From: Blastomussa wellsi
Lineage: Eukaryota > Cnidaria > Anthozoa > Scleractinia > Plerogyridae
DNA length: 64,000 bases
Assembly: GCA_947652115.1 (NCBI GenBank)
Contig: OX393568.1
Span: forward strand, 10,540,786-10,604,785
Direction of reading: 5' to 3'
This document shows, piece by piece, positions 19,315 to 27,934 of this stretch. Numbering within the stretch: position 1 is the stretch's first letter; every line of letters starts with the position of its first letter. The translations under genes were made by a program, and so were the position numbers. A model generated the notes under the pieces. The model worked only from the letters and a program-made list of their open reading frames with translations, was not told the origin of the DNA and ran no database searches.

Positions 19315-20069
19315 TTAATTCTGTTTTTCATCATCGGTTATTATAATCATAATTGTATTTTCAGTTCCATTAAATTTAACTGGTATGTTTAGTCCATCTG
19401 TTATGTATATTCGAATTGAGTCTATTATGCTTTTATTAATTGGGAGTAATTTCAATCTCCTGGGTTCTGCAAAGAAGGGGTAAGATCGGGCGATGTTTCT
19501 TGATATTACTGAAAAACAAAATAGTACATCACTTGATACGTCTGTTGTATTACGATATGTGAGGTCTGTGTGTATGCACAATATATCCACAGAATTAGTA
19601 ATATTGGGGATATTTTCTACTGTGTTTTCTTGTTCGGTGTAAATTTGTTTATTGAAACCTATGAGTATGTGGAAATTATTTTGGGATAGGTCTAGTTCAT
19701 AATTTTGCTTCATACTTATTTGAACTCTAAGGAGAGCGTGGTCGTATTCAAGGGTGATGTTTCTGTCGTAGCTCTGTATTTGTTCGTTGATGTCAACGTA
19801 AGAGTAGTTGCCATCGGGGAAATCTATGTCTATCCATGGAGCTGATGCTGTTTTCCTATATCTGATTTATTATTGTTGTAATCTGTCGATATATTGAACC
19901 ATGAATAGGTCATTTCAGTAATTTCATCGAGAGCAATTCGGTAATTTCTATTGGGGTCAAGTTGTATGGGGTTATCAAAATGAATTCGAAAATCGTCAGC
20001 ATTTTGATTAAATTGTTGGCGTTGTCTTTTTGCCACACTTGAAGATAATATCAGATGTATTTCTGTCAT
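19315..20069 (-). pseudogene. V4 minor capsid (penton)-like protein, one frameshift
   Basis: ATG 20069 (MTEIHLILSSSVAKRQ). The first 75 residues include FRIHFDNPIQLDPNRNYRIA and TYSWFNIS; the frame shifts near 19860 and continues with DIDFPDGNYSYVDINEQIQ and an LLPINKSIIDSIRIYITDG region to 19315. The FDNPI, YSW and PDGNY pattern recurs in V3 16307-17023. Total about 250 codons, a usual size for single-jelly-roll vertex proteins in Polinton-like viruses. Read with the next two genes on the same strand, it forms a late-gene cluster. Confidence 0.5.
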
Positions 20070-20072
20070 ATA

Positions 20073-21123
20073 TTAATTTATTAGATAATTGGAGAAAATG
20101 TTTTTATGAGTTTGTTTATTAATTCGTTTTTTATACAGGAGGAAATTAAGTATTCTCATTGCTTCTTGTCTTATCCTAAGTGATGTGTTACCGGCTGTCA
20201 GAGAACCACATAATAATTCTAATCTTTCAATTAATTTCAAGTGTGAGTCTCGTTCCTTGATACCACTGCCACTTATATCTTCATCTGGCCACTCATCGTC
20301 ATCGTCTTTTCCTTTCGTGTTTTCAAATTTTTTCATTAATTCTTCCACGAATGGATCAGTTGGTTTTGGTTTCGGTTTGGGTTCTGGTGTTGTATTTAAT
20401 TTACTTATTTGTTCCTGTAAATCAGATTGATCAAATGGTCGTGGTTCTTGAGTTTTAAATTTATATTTTTCTGATTCCTTCAATCTCTTAATTTTTTGGC
20501 TCTGTTTGTTGATCAATTTCATCTATTCTTTTTGTTAACTCTCTCTTCTTCTTTAAGTTCACCAATTGATTTACCTTTGAATTTTCCATCATGTTTAAAA
20601 ACATAATCATCTCCTTTTGATTTATTTTGACCAATAATGGATCTTCTTATTTGTCTTTCTTTAAATAAGTCTTCTTGTTCTTTTTTTTAATTCTTTTTGA
20701 TATTTATCATAATCATTTTTATAAGGCGGAGGTGTAATCCATTTTTCTCTTGGCGGTGGCGGTGGTGGTAGGCCTTCATCATCATCGTCATCTTCTGGTG
20801 GTATATAAGGTGGGAGATCTGGTGGTTTAGGTAGATCGGGTCCATAACCCTCGTCATATGGGTCAAAGTCATCATAATCTTCACCAACGGCTTTTTCAGC
20901 TAATAACTTTGGTGCTGGGAGTGGTAGGGCTCCGCGTATTTTAATTCCTTCATCAATACGTGATGTGATAGGTTTTTTCAAATTTAGATTGACCAACTTC
21001 ATGTGAAAGTTTATAGTCATATTTGCTCATTAATTTTTTTGATAAGTTTTTCATTTGATTCTTTTTCTCTGGCAATTTCTTTCCATCTACTGATTGACGT
21101 GATCTTATATCTATTAATTCCAT
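20073..21123 (-). pseudogene. V4 proline-rich and acidic protein with a PPPY motif, frameshifted
   Basis: Collinear pieces: 21123-21020 (MELIDIRSRQSVDG), 21020-20661 (KIRGALPLPAPKLLAEKAVG, acidic tract, PPPPPPREKWITPPPYKN), a link with GDDYVFKHDGKFKGK in the next frame, and 20522-20073 (EPKPKPKPTDPFVEELMKKF, DDDDEWPDED, and a helical end). Three or more frameshifts. Roughly 330 codons. The low-complexity arrangement resembles scaffold or core proteins; the PPPY is a late-domain-like motif. It sits between ATPase and minor-capsid-like genes, as in V2 where a Ser/Pro-rich gene follows the ATPase. Confidence 0.5.
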
Positions 21124-21175
21124 AATCTTAATTAAGATTGTTATTAAGAATTAAGATTTTTAATAAAATACTCTA

Positions 21176-21810
21176 TTAAATACGTTCGTTGAAATTCTTT
21201 GACACTGACTTACTAATTTTGTCAATGTAGAGAAATGAATAAGGTTCTTGGGTTGCTCTTCGGTATGTTTCAGCTGATATATTATTTTCTTTTGTTACCA
21301 CGCTGCTCTCTCTTTTTGATTGGAGGTCAAAGATAATTAGATGTGAGCAGTTAAGTCTAATGTCTTTGGGAGTGGAGTAATAGGATTGCGATAGGTAGAT
21401 AACTGAACAATTTTTGTGACGGCCTTGCATAAAGTAATCTATTAGAGGTTTCTGATTTTTCTCTGTTACAAAATCGTCGAAGATTACAAGTTTTTGACCT
21501 TCTTTGGGAATTTCTTCGATGGGAATTATATTATCACTGGATGAGAAAATGGCGTTGGGTGGTATTTTTTAAGAATGGAGTTGAGTAGTTGATATTTATT
21601 TTGGTCTAGGTTCTTAGCGTAGAGGAATATTGCGTCATAGAAAATTAGAGGTTTAAGAAGCATATGTAGAAGTGTGTTGGTTTTACCTGAACCTGATGGG
21701 CCACAGATAAGCATACGAAAGGTATCTGAGGGCATAAATGGGTATAATTGTCTGTAATTATTTTTCTGTCCTTTACCGCGAGCTTCGCTCTCATAATCTA
21801 GAATCTTCAT
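21176..21810 (-). pseudogene. V4 packaging ATPase, one frameshift
   Basis: ATG 21810 (MKILDYESEARGKGQKNN). Walker A ICGPSGSGKT at residues ~38-47; the frame shifts near 21555; Walker B KLVIFDDF follows, then an RHKNCSVIYLSQSYYSTPK motif typical of A32-type ATPases (sensor region) and a conserved NCSHLIIFDL. About 210 codons. It is a third ATPase lineage, distinct from V2 and from V3/V5. Would package the genome. Confidence 0.75.
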
Positions 21811-21955
21811 AATATATTATTATGTACACTATTCTTATAAAATGGGAGTAATAAATGATTTTACTCACTATATGAATAATTTATTCAAATTGACTTCAGA
21901 TGGAAATTATGATATTGATGGTAAGAGAATAACAAATATGGCCGAAGGCACTGAA

Positions 21956-24011
21956 CGCCAGTAGAAGAGTTAACACAATGAACCAAGGCACGTCCAGATA
22001 GTGAAAGGCTTTAATCACAACAGGAAAACTAGACTCCGAACGAGTAACAAAGCAATATGGCCGACGCCACGAGGACAAGGGGTTCAAAAGCGCATGCTCA
22101 ACCCAGATACCGCTGACCGGTAGGTGAGCTTCTTGGAAGGCCTTGTGCCTTGGACAAGGTGTGCGTGCGTGCGGCGTAGGTCCGGGCATTCAGACTGTAT
22201 TGCCAACCAGGCCGGACGGCTGGTGAAAGGAAGGCGGGCATTGCCTTGGAGGATGTCCTGGACAGTCGCGGCTCGGACAACAGAATCTCTGGTTGAGGCA
22301 ATAAACAGGCAAATCGGACAGGTTTCATTCTCACAAGGGACAGCATTTCGACTCGCGAAGTCGGACAGGAGGATAGAGGCGCCGGAGACGTGTCGCACTG
22401 AGGCTTGGTAGCGGCTAACAACTGACAGGAAAGTAGATACGCGAGGACTGGCGGAGAACTCGCCGCGGCATAGCTTCTCATAAGCCTGGACGCATGGCTT
22501 ACTGTCCGTTAGGATACAGGCTTTATTGGATGACTGGATGAGGTATGGGCTGAAATGCTTTGTAGCAGCAGCGATGGAGAGGGCTTCTACTTCGCAAGGA
22601 AGCCACGTTGTCTGAGTGCCCCGCAGCTTAGCGCTGAAAAAACCGGCAATGTGGAGCTTGTTGTTGCGAGTCACATAGAGGGTGGCGCCTATTCCTGGGT
22701 CCTTGACTGCACCATCGGTGACGACCCATAGTTGGTCCTCGGGTCTAGGTAGGGTGATAGATTGGGCTGAGGAAAGGGCCTTCTGAGCATTATGGAATGC
22801 AGCCCTGAGACTATCAGACCAGGTGATGGATTCTTGTGAAGTACGTCCAGCCGTAACGGCATCCAGCGGGGTGAGATAACTAGAGCACCGTGGGATAACA
22901 CGAGACAGGACTTTGTACGCACCAATGAACGATCTCAAACGACCAACGGTGTTCGGCACAGGGTACGTGGCGAGGGTGTTGAGGCGATGGGCACTGGCAG
23001 ACAGGGTACCGGCAGACCAAATCCAACCAAGGATAGTGGTTGACTTGGGGTTGACTATGGTCTTGTGGGCTGACAAACGCAGGTTGCATTTGTGAAGAGC
23101 TTGCAGGTCCCTCTTCCAGTTGTGGAGTAACTCTTGAGGGGTGTTGCCCCCGCAGTATAAATCATCGGCGATCTTGGCGACGGCTCCATCTTGTAGTAAG
23201 GGACCTAGAACGCGGCACATAACCTCCTCTAGAGCAGTCTCCGAGCCAGGCATTCCCATAGCGGAGCGGGCGTACACCCGTACACCTTTAAAGGGGGTGG
23301 CGACACCGCAGTACTTCATGGACTCTTTGGCTAAAGGGATCTGGTAGAAAGCACTTGTAAGGTCAGTGACAATTATGTGTGACCATTGGGCGATGAGCCG
23401 TAACGTGGAGTCAACATCGGGTAGCAGGGATGGTTGGGGTTTGCTGTATCTGCCCACATCAGAAAAGGCGGTGACGAGACGGGAACCACCATTAGGCTTC
23501 TTTACAAGGAAAGATGGATTGAGGTATTCAACGGCAATACCCACATCTTCGGGGCGGCGGAAGACTCCAAGCTTCTCTAGGTCGTCAAACTTTTCCTGGA
23601 GCTCGATGAGGTTTTGCTTCCAGTTTTCAAAGGAATTGATAGATTCCACTTTGGAGAGGCACCACTGCTTCGGTGCACGGTGTGTTGCAGCCATAATTCA
23701 CGTTTAGGGCTCTGGAACGTGTTGACACAGTGAAGGATACACTGTTTTGGCTCACGTGGACGAGGCGAAAAATAGCGGTCTTCGGCGAAAATAAGGCCTG
23801 GGTAGATGACCCCTTCGTAGATCCCACCGCTGCCACAACGCCAGTAGAAGAGTTAACACAATGAACCAAGGCACGTCCAGATAGTGAAAGGCTTTAATCA
23901 CAACAGGAAAACTAGACTCCGAACGAGTAACAAAGCAATATGGCCGACGCCACGAGGACAAGGGGTTCAAAAGCGCATGCTCAACGCAGATACCGCTGAC
24001 CGGTACTGGCG
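21956..24011 (-). mobile_element. Short Gypsy-like retroelement with 167-bp direct repeats
   Basis: Direct repeats 21956-22122 and 23839-24005 differ at one base. The whole begins CGCCAGTA and ends TACTGGCG, a perfect 8-bp terminal inverted repeat, and is flanked by GAA (21953-21955 and 24012-24014). Removing the insert and one GAA leaves the host frame continuous. It encodes only RT and RNase H; no integrase. The ends are not TG...CA, unusual for LTR elements. Confidence 0.7.
22124..23694 (-). CDS. Gypsy-like reverse transcriptase and RNase H
   Basis: ATG 23694 ([15 protein letters not shown]). RT motifs: [13 protein letters not shown] (residues ~60-75), [19 protein letters not shown], and the catalytic box as IADDLYCG. 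The thumb has [12 protein letters not shown] and LRSFIGAYK. RNase H follows: [17 protein letters not shown] (first Asp), a Glu in CEVEALSIA, and ILTDSKP (third Asp). A CPICLF motif and a GTRPSKK stretch, usually found before an integrase, come next, but the frame then runs into the 3' repeat. The enzyme region is undamaged, so the copy is young or maintained. Minus strand, opposite to the invaded fibre gene. Confidence 0.85.
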
Positions 24012-25263
24012 GAAGATGGTGATGCTGTAACAAAACATCAATTTGATACTCTAAGGAGTGATATAGCACACGGGAATGTTGAGAAGGGAGATTTAAATTT
24101 CGGTGGACATAAAATTTTGGGATTGGAGAATAATCCTGATACAAGAGATGATGGTCCATATGATGATTATGTGAAAGATATGAAAAGTGTAGTGAATAAA
24201 GAATATTTAAATTTACATTTTCTCAGATCTTTTGACGGTAATTCCTTTGATCTAGGCGGTAAAAATATAATTAATTCTGAAAAATATTCTTCAGCTAATT
24301 TTGATGAGAAGTCATTGGTGCCAAAGAAGTATATTGACGATAATTTCCCGAAATTGGATAGAAATGGTAATTTAGATATGGGGGGTAATAAAATTACTGG
24401 TATCAGCTTAGATTTTGATTCTGCAGATAATGTCGGGGCTAAAGATGTTATAACCAAAGAATACCTAAATGACAGGGCTACAAATTTTTTCAGAGTAGAT
24501 GGAAGCAAAGTAGCTCTGCAAAATTTTAATATGGGGTATAACAGAATTTATTTTTTATCTGCTCCTCTCAATGACAATGACGCTGCTACTAAAAAATATG
24601 TAGATTCAAAAATTGATGGATCAAATAAAATGACTGCTGGTAATTTGGAAATGCAAGATTTTAAAATTGTGAATCTCGGATTACCTTCTGGTGATGATGA
24701 TGCCACAAGTAAAAAATACATTGATTTTAATTTAATAAATCCATCAACAAATAAAATTAATGTATTTTCTGACACAATGAAATTGATTGATTATTGGAAA
24801 GCTGAAAGTAAAACCAGAAATTTAATATAAGCAAATAAAGATTTGGGTATTCATAGGTATAATTAGGATTTAATAAAATTTGAAATACAGAGTGAAGTAA
24901 AGAGTGGAAGTGGTGGAAAATTCTATTGGTATTTGGGGAGATTAAGTCTTGATTTAAGTTCATTTGATAAAAAAGAATATACATTATGTTTCGAAGTATT
25001 CCCAAAGTGGAATATTAACACTCAATTAAATGTCACTTCTGATTCTATTAATATCTCTAGACAATCATCAAAAGATTTCAGAGATTACAAAAAATTTATC
25101 GTTCATTTTCATAAATACTCAAATCATGGTACTTTATACGTAGATATAAATTTCGACTTGAAACATGACATTCCTACTAAATTTCATAATCAATGGGAGG
25201 AGTGCTATTTTATTCGCTATGGAGTTGTTGGATATGCAAATGATGTGGACTCTAAGATTTACG

Positions 25264-25422
25264 ATGAATAATCAAATTTACTTCAATGAGTCAGTAAATA
25301 TGAATGATAAAATCATAAGAGGAATTTTCACTTACGATGTTGAAGACCCTGCTGTATCTTTATATCTTCTAAAGCAATATTCTGATATCTTGAGAGAAGA
25401 AAATCAGATGGGTCGAAAATAG
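25264..25422 (+). CDS. V4 52-aa frame after the fibre gene
   Basis: ATG 25264 overlaps the end of the fibre frame by a few bases. Sequence NNQIYFNESVNMNDK and FTYDVEDPAVSLYLLKQYS. It may be a separate small gene or the displaced true C-terminus of the fibre protein after a frameshift. No family recognised. Confidence 0.35.
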   Translation: MNNQIYFNESVNMNDKIIRGIFTYDVEDPAVSLYLLKQYSDILREENQMGRK

Positions 25423-25423
25423 G

Positions 25424-25588
25424 CCATATTCATATTCTCGGTATTGTACTGGAACTAGCTTGAAACAGAGGCTAATGCGGGGGAATATTATTAAAAATAG
25501 CTTTATGTCATTTGCATTTGAAAAGATTCCCTGCATTAACCTCCATTACAAGCTAGTTCCAGTGCATTACCGAGAATACAAATATGGG
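25424..25588. repeat. Imperfect ~58-bp inverted repeat
   Basis: 25424-25482 and 25529-25588 are complementary with roughly ten mismatches (TATTCTCGGTA and CTGGAACTAGCTTG in both). The right arm lies inside the 112-aa frame. A fold-back remnant or an inverted duplication of coding sequence. Confidence 0.6.
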
Positions 25589-25798
25589 CTATTGATTAAT
25601 GATGGGATTTATCTTCAGTTATTCTATACTTCTTTTGACTTCAGAAATCCACAAAATTTAAAATTTGATCCAAATACATCTGGTATAGAAATAAAAGGAG
25701 CAACGAATGTGAGTAATTCAGATTCAAGTCTAGATTTTGATACAAATAAAAGTATTAGCTACTATTTTGGGAAAACTGGAAAAAAAATGTATAATTAG
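25460..25798 (+). CDS. V4 hypothetical protein, 112 aa
   Basis: The frame opens at 25460, but the first part overlaps the inverted repeat, so the better start may be ATG 25505 (MSFAFEKIPCIN). Aromatic, beta-rich looking middle (LLINDGIYLQLFYTSFDFRN) and a Ser/Asp-rich end. It follows the fibre gene and could be a fibre chaperone or head domain; that is a guess from position. No family recognised. Confidence 0.4.
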   Translation: MKQRLMRGNIIKNSFMSFAFEKIPCINLHYKLVPVHYREYKYGLLINDGIYLQLFYTSFDFRNPQNLKFDPNTSGIEIKGATNVSNSDSSLDFDTNKSISYYFGKTGKKMYN

Positions 25799-25888
25799 TC
25801 ATTTGGTTCCACATGTTATTATAATTTAAAATTGTACGCTTACTTATTTTGTTATATTTATCTGAGAGGTAAATAATTTTTGGACTTT

Positions 25889-26292
25889 CTAGTTTTTTAA
25901 AAATTTGATAAAGGATTTAATGAAACGTTTCCTTTCTGGGTAAAGTTCGTAAAAGGATTTGTCAAGGTAGTTGAAGGTTAAGCTGATTGCGTTCTTTTCT
26001 TCTTCAGTGAAAAATATACAGTGCTTATATCGAATGTCGCGAAGGGTGTTATCTATATGATATTTTCTATTTTAAACTGATTTACGTGATAGTTTATAAA
26101 TATTTTGATAAAAGCCTTCATAATAGTCGGAAATCATGTCGTAGGACTGAATTAGACCACAAGAGGAGCAAACATATAAATAATTGTCATAGATTACTCG
26201 TTTTTCTGGACAACATGCTGTTTTTCAGACGGCTCGTAGACTCGTTCTGTTGTACCATAAAATGAATTGAATGTATCGGTAATTTTGCACAT
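25889..26292 (-). pseudogene. V4 zinc-binding, late-transcription-factor-like remnant
   Basis: ATG 26292 (MCKITDTFNSFYGTTE). After a frameshift near 26195 the sequence reads YVCSSCGLIQSYDMIS, a CxxCG knuckle, then a SRKSV-stop-NRKYH motif where an in-frame TAA (26074-26085 region) replaces what looks like Tyr, then a helical end (FTEEEKNAISLTFNYLDKSF, ELYPERKRFIKSF). A zinc ribbon followed by a YxRxxHxxxxL core and a helical bundle is the layout of poxvirus VLTF3-type late transcription factors found in many Polinton-like viruses. The match is by layout only. Confidence 0.35.
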
Positions 26293-26333
26293 CACTATAT
26301 TATATAATTAGATAATATATTTATTACACACTG

Positions 26334-26852
26334 ATGGAATCATTTTTCTTAACTGAGAAAAAAATAACAGGAAGTAAAAATCCTAGAACTGATAGGGCGA
26401 AAAATGGAAGATTAATAGAAAAATCTGTTTGTGTGAGCTGTGGTAGGAAAAAAAGTAGATTTGTAAAAGAAACAAGTGGTGGAGGTAATGGGGTGATGAC
26501 GACGAAAAGGGTAAAATTAATGCATAAGGGTGCCATGAATTTATTAAGACCAACTGACGATGATGATGAAGGTACGTTTAGCAAGGGGTTATCAAGATTC
26601 TTTGGTCATTTTGGAGACCTTAGTGTCCCATCAAAAAAAAATCCATATCAAGTTGATGTAAAAACTGGATTTAAACTATTGGGGGATGTAATTAAACCAC
26701 CACAACAAGGAAAGAAAAGATCCGATGAAAGTGATAAAGAATTTGTCCATAGAATTAAAAATGAGTGGGTAATTGACAGATTTAAGGGTGGACGAAAATC
26801 ATTTAATAAGTGGTGTTTGGATAAGGGGTATTGTAGTTATCCAAGTTTTTAA
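26334..26852 (+). CDS. V4 172-aa protein with CxxCGxKKSRF zinc-type motif
   Basis: ATG 26334 (MESFFLTEKKITGSK). Residues ~30-45 hold VCVSCGRKKSRFVKE, then a Gly-rich linker and RVKLMHKGAMNLLRP, a basic amphipathic stretch like adenovirus-type core/lytic peptides. The C-terminal half is charged with DFTGSKK-like polar repeats and ends KWCLDKGYCSYPSF. Undamaged. The short CxxC...KKSRF motif is common in small proteins of cnidarian Polinton-like elements and nucleocytoplasmic viruses. Role unknown; a core or DNA-binding protein is plausible. Confidence 0.5.
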   Translation: MESFFLTEKKITGSKNPRTDRAKNGRLIEKSVCVSCGRKKSRFVKETSGGGNGVMTTKRVKLMHKGAMNLLRPTDDDDEGTFSKGLSRFFGHFGDLSVPSKKNPYQVDVKTGFKLLGDVIKPPQQGKKRSDESDKEFVHRIKNEWVIDRFKGGRKSFNKWCLDKGYCSYPSF

Positions 26853-27610
26853 AAATTAAGTGATAATTTCCTTATTTATTGCATGAATTATTGCGTGTTG
26901 TTATTTGTTTATTTAAAAATACTTATTATGTATATGTGAAAAATCACAAAATCAAAAAGTTAAAATTTCATTAATAATTTGATTGTAAATTCATAAATCT
27001 GCTGAAATAAGTAAATGTATGAATCGCTCGATTTTCGCATGTTTATCCTGTTTTTTGCCTCGATTTGGCCTGTCTTAAGGGTAAATAAGCAAAAATTAAA
27101 ACAGCAGCGATTGATGGGTAAGCGGCTTTATTTGACTGTATTTGTGACATTTTGTGGTTAAATATTTGATTTTATTTATGATGCTGTTGGCTGTGTTTTT
27201 TGGCGATTTAAGGGATGCGCCATATGGAAATCGGGCTGTATCTTGCTGCGTCAAAATTGTGGTTTTACATACTACTGGCTGGGCCCCGCTAACTAAAGTA
27301 AATTGGCATTTTATTTTCATCAGTGTTTTACTCAGTTCAACAAGCTGCTACGACTCTCCTCCCTCTCCGCTAGGTTGGCTAAATTCGCCGGGTTTGTATG
27401 CCCCTTGCTTCTCCTTGCGCCTATGACAGTAAAAATATAACGAATTACGATTGCTCAGTAATACTTTGGCTGGAAGAAAAAGGTAGTTTCTCTGCAGTTA
27501 TTCAGTACAAGAGGTAAAATGAAGTATTGGCATAGCCAATGCTGCTTTATTAATGTCCTCGGCAACTGTACTCTTTTTTCCCGCCATACATCGTTTTTTG
27601 TATTTCCGAT
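26853..27610. other. Gene-poor spacer between V4 and V5
   Basis: AT-rich DNA with no frame I would call. 27175-27425 has a 90-aa frame with a hydrophobic start, but nothing supports it. I could not find an inverted match to the left end of V4, so its right boundary is not fixed. Confidence 0.4.
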
Positions 27611-27886
27611 ACACACACCAAAATACTGGTTCTGGCACAGCAATTTTGCAGTTTGTTTTAACTTATCGGTGGAAGCCGAGTTTACACTAAACTCGGCTCC
27701 AAAATGTCGCCGAGTTTAGTGTAAACGGTTTCCAGCGATAAGTTAAACCAAACTGCAAAATTGTGCTGTGTCCAGAACCAGTATTTTGGCGTGTGTGTTG
27801 TTCTGGAGTTTATTGTAAACGGCTTCCAGCGATAAAGGAAACAAATTGCAAACTTGCTGTGTCCAGAACCAGTACTTTCATGTGTG
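27611..27886. repeat. V5 terminal palindrome and extra repeat copy
   Basis: Arms 27611-27696 and 27710-27798 (about 87 bp, roughly 90 percent complementary) around a 13-bp centre. A third, direct copy of the right arm lies at 27811-27886. All three end in CCAGAACCAGTA(T/C)TTT...TGTGTG or its complement, the same terminal motif as V3/V4. The polB remnant begins ~50 bp further in. Confidence 0.8.
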
Positions 27887-27934
27887 AAAAAGCAAATAAT
27901 ACGCATACACAGAAGTAAACAAAAGAGCGTGACC

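Larger units (their letters stand above)
21842..25272 (+). pseudogene. V4 phage-fibre-like repeat protein, split by a retroelement
   Basis: ATG 21842 leads 38 codons in, where the 2,056-bp retroelement sits (21956-24011); the frame resumes at 24012. It then carries about five repeats of a motif like NLDMGGNKITGI followed by DAATKKYVD or VITKEYLND, the hallmark of bacteriophage tail-fibre shafts and of fibre-like proteins in Polinton-like elements. In-frame stops at 24828-24830 and soon after break it; the same frame then encodes a globular-looking C-terminal region (GKFYWYLGRLSLDLSSFDKK; FHNQWEECYFIRYG) to 25270. Likely a receptor-binding spike. Part of the C-terminal segment is duplicated in V3 (18720-18854). 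Confidence 0.6.

Noticed and set aside
21956..24011. The retroelement as a DIRS/Ngaro-type (tyrosine recombinase) element
   Set aside because: Split repeats and odd ends hinted at this, but no recombinase is present and the RT-RNase H and the GTRPSKK linker look like Gypsy.
21842..25272. Fibre gene as bacterial prophage or contamination
   Set aside because: The repeat motif is phage-like, but the neighbours (A32-type ATPase, minor-capsid-like protein), base composition and nested eukaryotic retroelement fit a Polinton-like context.
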